A stretch of 64,000 bases of DNA from contig NZ_FOAS01000012.1 in NCBI RefSeq assembly GCF_900109735.1, forward strand, positions 1 through 64,000, written 5' to 3'. Source of the DNA: Atopomonas hussainii (GTDB taxonomy: Bacteria; Pseudomonadota; Gammaproteobacteria; Pseudomonadales; Pseudomonadaceae). A program made the translations under genes and the position numbers. Within the stretch, counting starts at the first letter, position 1. Each line of letters begins with the position of its first letter. Under the pieces are notes generated by a model. That model had not been told where the DNA came from, made no database searches, and was given only the letters and a program-made list of their open reading frames with translations. Below, piece by piece: positions 15,224 to 23,298 of this stretch.

Positions 15224-16537
15224 ATGTCGTTTTCTTCTTTAGGTTTGCTGGATGCCTTGGTCACTACCGCCGCTGAGCTGGGCTACAAGACCCCCACGGC
15301 CATCCAGCAAAAGGCCATCCCGATTGTCTTGCAGGGCCGCGACTTGCTCGCCGCCGCGCAAACCGGCACCGGCAAAACCGCCGCCTTTACCCTGCCGCTG
15401 CTGCACAAGCTGACTTGCGAAGGCCCCAAGGTGGGCGGCAATCAAGTGCGCTGTTTGATTCTGGTGCCCACCCGCGAGCTGGCCGAGCAAGTGCTCACCA
15501 GCGTGCAAAGTTACAGCCGCCAACTGCCGATCAGCAGTTATGCCGTGTATGGCGGCGTGAGCATCAACCCGCAAATGCTGCGCCTGCGCAAAGGCGTGGA
15601 TGTGCTGGTGGCCACCCCCGGCCGCTTGGTGGATTTGCACCGACAAAACGCCGTGCGCTTCGAGCAACTACAACTGCTGGTGCTCGATGAAGCCGACCGC
15701 ATGCTCGACTTAGGCTTCTCCCTAGAGCTGGCGGAAATTCTCGCCAGCCTGCCGCGTAAACGGCAGAGTTTGCTGTTCTCGGCGACCTTCTCGGACGAAA
15801 TCCGCACGCTTGCCAACAAGCGCCTGAACAACCCGCTCACCGTGGAAGTCAGCCCGCGCAACACCGCCGCGCAGTCGGTTAAGCAGTGGCTGATTCCGGT
15901 GGATAAAAAGCGCAAGGGCGAGCTGCTGCTGCACCTGCTGCGCCAACGCCCGGCCGAGCAACTCTTGGTATTTGTGAAAACCCGCAAAGGCGCCGAGCAG
16001 GTGGGCCAGCAACTGCGCGAAGCGGGCATTGCGTGCGACACCATCCACGGCGACAAGCCACAACCGTCACGCATGAAGGCGCTACAGGCGTTTCGCGATG
16101 AAGAGCTGCAAGTGCTGGTCGCCACCGACGTGGCCGCGCGCGGGCTGGATATCCCCGACCTGCCCTTGGTGATCAACCACGACCTGCCCACCGTGGCCGA
16201 AGATTACATTCACCGTATCGGCCGCAGTGGCCGTGCTGGCAGCCAAGGCGAAGCGATCTCGCTGGTGTGCGCCGATGAAGTCGAGCAACTGGCGGCCATC
16301 GAGCGCTTACTCAAGCAAACCCTAACGCGCAAAGAAGACCCCGACTTCAGCCCTAGCCACCGCGTGCCACTCACCCACGATGGCATGGCGCAGAAGAAGC
16401 CGAAAAAGCCCAAGCAGAAAGCCTCCGACAAGATGATCAGCGGCAAAGTGCACTTAGGCACTTGGTTTGACGAGCCGCCAAAACCGGCGCGCGCGGTACG
16501 CGGCAAGCCCATTTTCGCCAAGAAAAAGCCCAAATAG
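15224..16537 (+). CDS. DEAD-box ATP-dependent RNA helicase, RhlE-like
   Basis: 437 residues from the ATG at 15224. All helicase motifs are present: Q motif (TPTAIQQKAIP), motif I AQTGTGKT, Ia PTRELAEQ, Ib TPGRL, II DEAD, III SAT, then VKTRKGAEQ, VATDVAARGLDIP and HRIGRSGR. The C-terminal 60 residues are lysine-rich and basic, typical of RhlE-type tails that hold RNA. The family unwinds RNA duplexes in ribosome assembly and RNA decay. An upstream ATG at 15170 would add an unrelated hydrophobic stretch; the sequence MSFSSLGLLDAL matches RhlE-type N-termini. Confidence 0.88.
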   Translation: MSFSSLGLLDALVTTAAELGYKTPTAIQQKAIPIVLQGRDLLAAAQTGTGKTAAFTLPLLHKLTCEGPKVGGNQVRCLILVPTRELAEQVLTSVQSYSRQLPISSYAVYGGVSINPQMLRLRKGVDVLVATPGRLVDLHRQNAVRFEQLQLLVLDEADRMLDLGFSLELAEILASLPRKRQSLLFSATFSDEIRTLANKRLNNPLTVEVSPRNTAAQSVKQWLIPVDKKRKGELLLHLLRQRPAEQLLVFVKTRKGAEQVGQQLREAGIACDTIHGDKPQPSRMKALQAFRDEELQVLVATDVAARGLDIPDLPLVINHDLPTVAEDYIHRIGRSGRAGSQGEAISLVCADEVEQLAAIERLLKQTLTRKEDPDFSPSHRVPLTHDGMAQKKPKKPKQKASDKMISGKVHLGTWFDEPPKPARAVRGKPIFAKKKPK

Positions 16538-16613
16538 CCGCCGGCAAGCCTGCACCAATGGGCTAACCTAAAGCCAAATGCAGGAGCCGCCCCAGCGGGG
16601 CAGGAAGCCCACG

Positions 16614-17261
16614 ATGAAACGCATTCTGGTTGCCAATGCCAAGGGTGGCTGCGGCAAAACCACCTTGGCCACACAAATCGCCAGCCACTTTGCTGCGCAA
16701 GGCCAGCGCGTGTTGCTGGCCGATTACGACCCTCAGCGCTCGGCCAGCGATTGGCTGCAAAATCGCCCCGCCGGCTGCGCGCCGCTGACCATTCACCCCG
16801 CGTGGCAAGCACCGCTACCTAAAGAACCCTATGACGTGTTAGTCGGCGACATGCCCGCCGCCATCGCCCCGCAGGCGGTATGGCAAGTGTTGAAAGCCGG
16901 CGACAAGCTGCTGGTGCCCATCCTACCCTCACCCAGCGACATCAAAGCCAGCCTGCGCTTTTTAATGGCGCTGAACTTGGCTGATCTGGCCAAAGGCGGC
17001 ATCGAGGTGGGCTTAGTGGCCAACCGCGTACGCGGCAATACCGAATACGCCCGCCGCCTGCACGAATTACTGGAAAAAATGCGCCTGCCGCTAGTAGCCA
17101 GCATTCGCGACACGCAAAACTACGTGCGCGCTATGGACCACGGCGTGAGCATCTTCGACCTACCCGCCTACCGCGTGCGCAACGACCTAGCCCAGTGGCA
17201 TGCGCTGCTGGCTTGGTTAGACCCGAGCTATAACCCAGCGCCACAAGCCATCCAGGCCTAA
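16614..17261 (+). CDS. ParA-family ATPase without a ParB partner
   Basis: 215 residues from the ATG at 16614, which follows AGGAAG. The deviant Walker A motif KGGCGKTT (about 10-17) and the LADYDPQRS switch (about 38-46) define the ParA/MinD superfamily. At 215 residues it is the short type lacking an N-terminal DNA-binding domain. No parB-like gene or parS repeat is seen nearby; it lies between a helicase and a pullulanase gene. Such orphan ParA proteins position protein clusters, pili or chemoreceptors in other bacteria, but the cargo here is unknown. The ATG at 16578 is less likely because the family's motif should lie near the N-terminus. Confidence 0.8.
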   Translation: MKRILVANAKGGCGKTTLATQIASHFAAQGQRVLLADYDPQRSASDWLQNRPAGCAPLTIHPAWQAPLPKEPYDVLVGDMPAAIAPQAVWQVLKAGDKLLVPILPSPSDIKASLRFLMALNLADLAKGGIEVGLVANRVRGNTEYARRLHELLEKMRLPLVASIRDTQNYVRAMDHGVSIFDLPAYRVRNDLAQWHALLAWLDPSYNPAPQAIQA

Positions 17262-17300
17262 CAGGCCGCTCTACCGGTTACTGGCCATGCGCTACTAATC

Positions 17301-17314
17301 TGACCAATCGGTCA
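17301..17314. promoter_or_regulatory. TetR-type inverted repeat upstream of the pullulanase gene
   Basis: TGACCAATCGGTCA is a 5-4-5 inverted repeat (TGACC/GGTCA), a form used by TetR-family repressors. It lies 119 bp before the pullulanase start and 40 bp after the parA-like gene. No regulator gene is adjacent, so the binding protein is unknown. Confidence 0.35.
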
Positions 17315-17432
17315 TACGCCGTACCACTACGCCCTCTCCCCCCTCCCGCCAGAGGATGCCGCGCCGGCACAGGCGCTGCAGCATGCTCACGCTGCACCCT
17401 GACTTAACAACAAACATAAAAAGGAAAGTGCC

Positions 17433-20400
17433 ATGACCCCGCTTACCCAGCCCCATCGGCTGTGCAAGTGGCTGGCGCTCGCTGCTGTGGGGCTGACCAG
17501 CCTCAGCGGGCACGCCGCCCTCATCGAACCCGGCCCTGACGAGGCCATCCTCTATTACCAACGCGACGACAACCAGTACGACGGCTGGGGCTTACACCTG
17601 TGGAATACCGGCAGCTGTAGCGGCAGTGCGGTGGCCACCGACTGGAGCCAGCCGCACCCGGCCAGCGGTGTGGATGCCGAACACGGCGCCTATTACCGTA
17701 TTCCGCTGCTTAGCGATGCCAGCTGCCTGAACCTGATCATGCACAAGGGCAACGACAAAGACTTAGGCGGCAACGACTTGCAGTGGCGCTTTAGCAGCCT
17801 CGGTAAGCGGGTGTTTAGCGTTAGCGGCAGCAGCACCTTGTCGCCCGAGCCGATTGGCCCGGCGCCGCTGACCATCGACGGCGCGCGCGGCCATTGGCTA
17901 GATGCGCGCACCTTAGTGGTCTACGGGCCGCACAACGCCGAACAGCTGGAGCTACGTTACGCCAGCGATGCGAGCATTAACGTCGACGGCCAAGCGCGCA
18001 GCATCAGCGGTGGCGAGCGCTTAAGCCTTACGCCGAGCAGCTTGAGCGAACGCCTCGCCAAGCGCTTTCCGCACTTAGTCGGCCACAGCGTGTATCGCGT
18101 GGCAGGCAAGCCAGCGGCCATCCGCGCAGCGCTAAAAAGCCAGCTGTTAGTGGTGGGCTACCAGCAAGACGCGATCGAGTTTGTCAGCCAAGTGCAGACT
18201 CCCGGCGTGCTCGATCACCTGTACCGCTATCGCGGCAAGCTAGGCAGCCAAGTGGGTCATCACGGCGTGGTGTTCCGCCTGTGGGCGCCCACGGCGCAAA
18301 ACGTGCGCTTGCATCTGTTTGATGCCAACAAGCAGCCGCTGGCCGACAGCCCCGTCACCCTGCGCGAATACCACGGCGTATGGCGCTATGTAGGCCCGCG
18401 CAGACTAGATCGCGCCTTCTACCAATACGAGGTCAGCGCCTATCACCCCAGCAGCGGGCAGATCGAAACCACCTTAGTGACCGACCCTTATGCCCTTAGC
18501 TTGGCGCAGAACAGTCGCTACGTCCAAGTGGTGGATTTGGACGACAGCGATCTAAAGCCCAGCGGCTGGGACAACGTAAAACGCCTGGCACAGAAAACCC
18601 CTGAGGCCAGCGTGATTTACGAAACCCATATCCGCGATTTCAGCGCCAGCGATGCCAGCGTCGCGGCCGAGCAGCGCGGCAAATACTTGGCCTTTACGCA
18701 AACGCAAAGCCACGGCATGCGTCACTTGCAAACATTGGCTGAGGCGGGCTTAACGCATATTCAGCTGCTACCGGCGTTCGACATTGCCACGGTGGATGAA
18801 AACCCCGCCCAGCAGGTCAATCTGGATGACAGCTTCAGCAAGCTCTGCGAGCTATCGCCGCAAGCTGCCGAAGATTGGGCCAGCTACTGCAACAGCGGCA
18901 CCATTCGCCAAGCGCTGGAGCGCTTTGACCCCGCCGGCCCCGAGGCGCAAGCGCTGCACAGCGTGCTGCGCAACGTGGACGGCTTTAACTGGGGCTACGA
19001 CCCCTACCACTACACAGTGCCCGAAGGCAGCTACGCCAGCGATGCCGACGGCGTAACGCGCATCCGCGAGTTCCGCCAGATGGTCATGGCGCTTAACCAG
19101 CAAGGCTTAAGCACGGTGATGGACGTGGTCTACAACCACACCCATGCCTCGGGCCTTGGCGAGCAGTCGGTGCTGGATAAAATCGTCCCCGGCTACTATC
19201 ACCGCCGTCATCCGCTGACCGGTGCTGTGGAGCGCTCGACCTGCTGCGACAACACCGCCAGCGAACACGCGATGATGGAAAAGCTGATGATCGACTCGCT
19301 CAAGGTCTGGGCGCGCGATTACAAGGTGCGCGGCTTCCGTTTTGACCTAATGGGCCACCACATGCGCCGCAATCTCAAGCGCGCGCTGCGTGCGGTGCAG
19401 CAAGTCGACCGCGACACTTACTTCTATGGCGAAGGCTGGAACTTTGGCGAAGTGGCCAACGATGCGCGCGGCATCAACGCCACCCAGCTGAACATGGCCG
19501 GCACCGGCATCGGCACTTTTAACGATCGCCAACGCGATGCGGTACGTGGCGGCGGCCCGTTTGATGGCGGCGACAGCCTGCGACGCAATCAGGGCTTTGC
19601 CAACGGCCTGTTCGTCATCCCTAACGAGCACAACAGCGCCAGCGAAGCAGAAAAAGCCCAACTGCTGCGCACGCTCGACTGGCTGCGCATCGGCATTGCT
19701 GGTGGCCTGCGCGACTACCCACTGGTGACTGCCGATGGCAGCGTGAAAACCGGCAGGCAAATCGATTACAACGGCCAGCCGGCGGGTTATACCCAAGACC
19801 CGCAAGAAACCATCAACTATGTGTCCAAGCACGACAACCAAACCCTGTGGGACATCAACCAGTACAAGCTCGCCAGCAGCCTAACCCTGCCCGAGCGCGT
19901 GCGCTTACAAGTGCTTGGCCTCGCTGTGCCACTGTTGAGCCAAGGCATACCGTTTATCCATATGGGCTCAGACCTGCTGCGCTCTAAATCCATGGAGCGC
20001 GACAGTTATGACTCTGGCGATTGGTATAACGCGGTGGATTTCAGCTACCAGCAGAGCAACTGGAACAAGGGCCTGCCGCGTGCCGACAAAGACGGCGACA
20101 ACTGGCCGCTGATTCGCCAGATCATCGCCGACCCGCAAGCCGCGCCGGACAGCGTAGCTATCGAGGCGGCGCGCCAACAGTTCTTAACCTTGCTGCGCAT
20201 TCGCCACTCAAGCCCGCTGTTTAGCTTGGCCAATGCCCGCGAAGTACAGCGCCGCTTGGCCTTCCACAACACCGGCCCGGAGCAAATCCCCGGTGTGGTG
20301 GCTTTTAGCTTGGATGACAGCCGCGGCGCAGGGCGCAATCTCGACCGCCGCTACGAAGGCTTGATGGTGATTCTTAACGCCAGCAACGCACCAGTCGCCA

Positions 20401-20546
20401 TCCCCGGCGCCCTGCCCGGCTTCCGCCTGCATCCACTGCAAACCAACAGCGACGCCATCACCCAGAGTGCTAACGTCAGCAACGGTGTGTTTAACGTGCC
20501 GCCGCTAACCGCTGCGGTGTTTGTACTGCCCGAGCAGCGCCGCTAA
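17433..20546 (+). CDS. pulA: Secreted pullulanase-type alpha-1,6-glucosidase
   Basis: A 1037-residue secreted GH13 debranching enzyme. A signal peptide (about 1-30) is followed by a pullulanase-associated carbohydrate-binding domain (about 35-120, with [17 protein letters not shown]), a CBM48 domain at about 260-350 and the catalytic barrel. Conserved regions are all there: NWGYDP of pullulanases (about 517), VMDVVYNH (about 560), FRFD with the nucleophile Asp (about 637), YGEGWNF with the acid/base Glu (about 667) and SKHDNQ (about 796). It cleaves alpha-1,6 links of pullulan, glycogen and limit dextrins. There is no lipobox, unlike the Klebsiella lipoprotein. It is a single gene, with AAAAAGGAAAG as ribosome site. 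Confidence 0.9.
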   Translation: MTPLTQPHRLCKWLALAAVGLTSLSGHAALIEPGPDEAILYYQRDDNQYDGWGLHLWNTGSCSGSAVATDWSQPHPASGVDAEHGAYYRIPLLSDASCLNLIMHKGNDKDLGGNDLQWRFSSLGKRVFSVSGSSTLSPEPIGPAPLTIDGARGHWLDARTLVVYGPHNAEQLELRYASDASINVDGQARSISGGERLSLTPSSLSERLAKRFPHLVGHSVYRVAGKPAAIRAALKSQLLVVGYQQDAIEFVSQVQTPGVLDHLYRYRGKLGSQVGHHGVVFRLWAPTAQNVRLHLFDANKQPLADSPVTLREYHGVWRYVGPRRLDRAFYQYEVSAYHPSSGQIETTLVTDPYALSLAQNSRYVQVVDLDDSDLKPSGWDNVKRLAQKTPEASVIYETHIRDFSASDASVAAEQRGKYLAFTQTQSHGMRHLQTLAEAGLTHIQLLPAFDIATVDENPAQQVNLDDSFSKLCELSPQAAEDWASYCNSGTIRQALERFDPAGPEAQALHSVLRNVDGFNWGYDPYHYTVPEGSYASDADGVTRIREFRQMVMALNQQGLSTVMDVVYNHTHASGLGEQSVLDKIVPGYYHRRHPLTGAVERSTCCDNTASEHAMMEKLMIDSLKVWARDYKVRGFRFDLMGHHMRRNLKRALRAVQQVDRDTYFYGEGWNFGEVANDARGINATQLNMAGTGIGTFNDRQRDAVRGGGPFDGGDSLRRNQGFANGLFVIPNEHNSASEAEKAQLLRTLDWLRIGIAGGLRDYPLVTADGSVKTGRQIDYNGQPAGYTQDPQETINYVSKHDNQTLWDINQYKLASSLTLPERVRLQVLGLAVPLLSQGIPFIHMGSDLLRSKSMERDSYDSGDWYNAVDFSYQQSNWNKGLPRADKDGDNWPLIRQIIADPQAAPDSVAIEAARQQFLTLLRIRHSSPLFSLANAREVQRRLAFHNTGPEQIPGVVAFSLDDSRGAGRNLDRRYEGLMVILNASNAPVAIPGALPGFRLHPLQTNSDAITQSANVSNGVFNVPPLTAAVFVLPEQRR

Positions 20547-20761
20547 CCGCTCAGCGGAGCCCGCCAAGGAAGGCTGGCTCCGTGATAGCGAAATCCGTAC
20601 ACTCGCCCGCGCAACACTTTGCGCATGTCTGGCTAGGCATACGCCGAACTGGTGTGCTGTGGATGTTTTAGTCATGGACCGACACCCTGCCTGCTCTCGC
20701 TGCTGGTGTGCGCCACCGAACTGAACCTCGCCGCACCGTTAACCCGCAAACGAGAGTTCAT

Positions 20762-21433
20762 ATGAAAGCAATCCTCGCCGGCTTCGGCCTTATTGGTGCT
20801 GCCCTGCTCAGCGGCTGTGCTACCGAAACCTCCCGCTCTTTGGCGGTTGAGCAAGTTCCCACCGCCAACATCAGTTACAGCGGCCCACGCAGCCCAATCG
20901 CGGTGGGTAAATTCGATAACCGTTCCAGCTACATGCGCGGCCTGTTCTCCGACGGTGTCGACCGCTTGGGCGGGCAAGCCAAAACCATTCTGGTCACCCA
21001 CCTGCAGCAGTCCAACCGCTTCAACGTGCTGGATCGCGACAACATGGCGGAAATCCAGCAAGAGTCGCAGCTGGCGCAAAAAACTCAGCAACTGCGTGGC
21101 GCCAGCTATGTGGTCACCGGCGATGTCACCGAATTTGGCCGTAAAGAAGTGGGCGACCACCAGTTGTTCGGCATTCTGGGTCGCGGCAAGCAGCAAATCG
21201 CTTACGCCAAGGTCAACCTGAATATCGTCAACGTACTGACCTCCGAAGTGGTGTACTCCACCCAAGGCGCTGGCGAATACAGCCTGTCTAACCGTGAAGT
21301 GATCGGCTTTGGCGGCACCGCCAGCTACGACTCGACCCTCAACGGCAAGGTGCTCGACCTAGCGATTCGCGAGGCCGTCAACAAGCTTGTTAATGGCATC
21401 GACAGCGGCTCTTGGCGCCCGGCGCAGCAGTAA
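20762..21433 (+). CDS. CsgG/HfaB-family lipoprotein
   Basis: 223 residues from the ATG at 20762. The lipobox is LLSGC (Cys near 18). The body has the CsgG signature: IAVGKFDNRSSYMRG, LVTHLQQSNRFNVLDRDN, GASYVVTGDVTEFG and the C-terminal AIREAVNKLV. CsgG forms an outer-membrane secretion pore for curli and HfaB helps anchor the Caulobacter holdfast, but no curli or holdfast genes are here. It is the first gene of a three-lipoprotein operon; the second starts 20 bp downstream. Confidence 0.85.
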   Translation: MKAILAGFGLIGAALLSGCATETSRSLAVEQVPTANISYSGPRSPIAVGKFDNRSSYMRGLFSDGVDRLGGQAKTILVTHLQQSNRFNVLDRDNMAEIQQESQLAQKTQQLRGASYVVTGDVTEFGRKEVGDHQLFGILGRGKQQIAYAKVNLNIVNVLTSEVVYSTQGAGEYSLSNREVIGFGGTASYDSTLNGKVLDLAIREAVNKLVNGIDSGSWRPAQQ

Positions 21434-21453
21434 TTCACAAGGACGTTTTACCT

Positions 21454-21801
21454 ATGCAAAAAGCTCCCATTGCGCTGCTACTACTCAGCGCCAGCCTGAC
21501 AGCGTGCGTCAACCAGCCCAAACCCCTCTATCACTGGGGCTCTTATCAGACGCAGGTTTACGAGCGCTTTGAACAGCAAAGCGACCCACAAGCGCAAATC
21601 GCCGCACTCGAAGAGAGCATCCAAGAAGCGCGTGCGATCGGCGCCGATGTACCGCCGGGGTTCCATGCCCATCTTGGCCTCTTGTATGCCGAAGTGGGCA
21701 AGGCCGATCAGGTTCGTCAGCAATTCGAAACCGAAAAGACCCTGTTTCCCGAATCGGCGACCTACATGGACTTTTTAATGCGCAATTTTGCTAAGAAGTG
21801 A
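21454..21801 (+). CDS. DUF4810-family lipoprotein
   Basis: 115 residues from the ATG at 21454, preceded by AAGGACG. A signal peptide ends at the lipobox LTAC (Cys18). The mature part starts with the family-typical PLYHWGSYQ block and has two TPR-like helical stretches (GFHAHLGLLYAEVGKADQVRQQF, then TLFPESATYMDFL). The family accompanies CsgG-like and DUF799 lipoproteins in other bacteria as I recall, with no established function. Its end abuts the third gene. Confidence 0.78.
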   Translation: MQKAPIALLLLSASLTACVNQPKPLYHWGSYQTQVYERFEQQSDPQAQIAALEESIQEARAIGADVPPGFHAHLGLLYAEVGKADQVRQQFETEKTLFPESATYMDFLMRNFAKK

Positions 21802-21806
21802 TCGCC

Positions 21807-22472
21807 ATGCACATTGTTAAGAAAATCTCTGCATTAGCGTTACTGGGTTTAACCCTGGTCATCACTGGCTGTGCCAACCAACAGCCCGGCTACGACTACA
21901 CGGCCTTCCGTGAAAGCAACCCGGCCTCGATTGTGGTGTTGCCGCCGGTGAACAAATCCCCCGATATCAAGGCCAGCTACAGCCTGTATTCGCAAGTATC
22001 GGTACCGCTGGGCGAAGCCGGCTATTACGTCTTGCCGGTGGCTTTGGTGGATGAAACCTTTAAGCAAAACGGCTTAATGAACCCCGACGAAATGCACGCC
22101 GCGCCGCCGGCCAAGCTACGGGAAATCTTCGGCGCCGATACCGCGCTGTATATCGAAATCACCGAATACGGCAGCAGCTACATGGTGATCAGCAGCGAAG
22201 TGGTCGTCACCGCCAACGCCAAGCTGGTCGACTTGCGCAGCGGTCAACTGCTCTGGGAAGGCAGCGCCAGTGCCAGCACCGCCGAGCAAAACAATAACAA
22301 CCAAGGCGGCTTGGTCGGCATGTTGATCATTGCTGCGGTTAATCAGATTGTTAACACCATCACTGATCGTGGCCATGAGATCGCCGGCCTGACCAGCGCG
22401 CGACTGCTAACAAGCCAGCGCGCCAACGGCATTCTGCCGGGACCACGTGCGCGCCCCGTGACGCCCCAATAA
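21807..22472 (+). CDS. GNA1162/DUF799-family lipoprotein
   Basis: 221 residues from the ATG at 21807; a GTG at 21798 overlapping the previous stop is the alternative. The lipobox is ITGC. The mature part contains ASIVVLPPVNKSPDIKA and LREIFGADTALYIEITEYG, matching the DUF799 family to which Neisseria GNA1162 (NMB1162) belongs, whose fold resembles TolB or the periplasmic part of transporters. A low-complexity run AEQNNNNQGG precedes a hydrophobic segment at about 170-185. Last gene of the lipoprotein operon, followed by a strong terminator. Confidence 0.8.
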   Translation: MHIVKKISALALLGLTLVITGCANQQPGYDYTAFRESNPASIVVLPPVNKSPDIKASYSLYSQVSVPLGEAGYYVLPVALVDETFKQNGLMNPDEMHAAPPAKLREIFGADTALYIEITEYGSSYMVISSEVVVTANAKLVDLRSGQLLWEGSASASTAEQNNNNQGGLVGMLIIAAVNQIVNTITDRGHEIAGLTSARLLTSQRANGILPGPRARPVTPQ

Positions 22473-22490
22473 GCTTGTGCAATAACAACA

Positions 22491-22525
22491 AAAAGGCCCG
22501 AGTGCTCAGCGCCTCGGGCCTTTTT
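22491..22525. terminator. Bidirectional terminator between the lipoprotein operon and rlmB
   Basis: GGCCCGAG (22495-22502) pairs with CTCGGGCC (22513-22520) around a ten-base loop, with AAAA on the left and TTTTT on the right. It can end transcription of both convergent units. Confidence 0.88.
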
Positions 22526-22549
22526 ATTGCTCACTTCAGTAACGCCGGC

Positions 22550-23296
22550 TTAGCTCGACGCTTTACGCTGCCTAACGGCCTCAAACAAGCACACGCCGGT
22601 AGCGACCGACACGTTCAGGCTGCTCACGCTGCCGGCCATTGGCAGGTTGGCCAGATAATCGCAGTGCTCGCGCGTTAGGCGGCGCATGCCTTTGCCTTCG
22701 GCGCCCATCACCAAGGCCAGCGGGCCTTTTAGATCATGCTGATAAATCGACTTTTCGGCCTCGCCGGCGGTGCCCACCAGCCAGATGCCTGCCTGCTTGA
22801 GCTGCTCGAGGGTGCGCGCCAAGTTGGTCACCGCGACTAGCGGAATCACCTCGGCGGCGCCGCAGGCCACCTTACGCACGGTGGCGTTCAGCGTGGCGGA
22901 TTTATCTTTGGGGATGATCACCGCATGCACCCCGGCCGCATCGGCGGTGCGCAGGCAAGCGCCCAAGTTATGCGGGTCGGTGACGCCATCGAGAATCAGC
23001 AGCAGCGGCGGTTCTTCCAAGCGCTGCAATAACTCATCGAGCATCGCCTCGCCCCAGATCTGGCTGGGCGACACATAGGCCAGCACGCCTTGGTGCACCC
23101 CATCGACGCGCTCATCCAGCTCGCGGCGTTCGGCGTAGTCGATATCGATGCGGTGCTGCACAGCCAGCTCATAGAGGCTTTGCAGGCGGTCTTCCTGCCG
23201 GCCACTGGCCAAGACAATTTGCTTCACACGCTTGGGGTGATGACGCAACAAGGCTTCGACGGCGTGCACGCCAAAGACCATTTCCCACTGACTCAT
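22550..23296 (-). CDS. rlmB: 23S rRNA (guanosine-2251-2'-O)-methyltransferase RlmB
   Basis: A 248-residue SpoU-family (SPOUT) methyltransferase. The N-terminal substrate-binding domain (FGVHAVEALLRHHPKRVKQI) is followed by the trefoil-knot domain with LDGVTDPHNLGACLRTADAAG (motif 1, catalytic Arg in the RTAD part), LALVMGAEGKGMRRLT (motif 2) and VSSLNVSVATGVCLFEA (motif 3). It methylates G2251 in the P loop of 23S rRNA using S-adenosylmethionine. The gene follows rnr with only 2 bp between stop and start, the standard rnr-rlmB operon. Confidence 0.95.
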   Translation of the reverse strand: MSQWEMVFGVHAVEALLRHHPKRVKQIVLASGRQEDRLQSLYELAVQHRIDIDYAERRELDERVDGVHQGVLAYVSPSQIWGEAMLDELLQRLEEPPLLLILDGVTDPHNLGACLRTADAAGVHAVIIPKDKSATLNATVRKVACGAAEVIPLVAVTNLARTLEQLKQAGIWLVGTAGEAEKSIYQHDLKGPLALVMGAEGKGMRRLTREHCDYLANLPMAGSVSSLNVSVATGVCLFEAVRQRKASS

Positions 23297-23298
23297 GC

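Noticed and set aside
20547..20590. CGGAGCC...GGCTCCG hairpin after the pullulanase gene as terminator
   Set aside because: Seven pairs with a 14-base loop and no T-run, so it is not listed as a feature.
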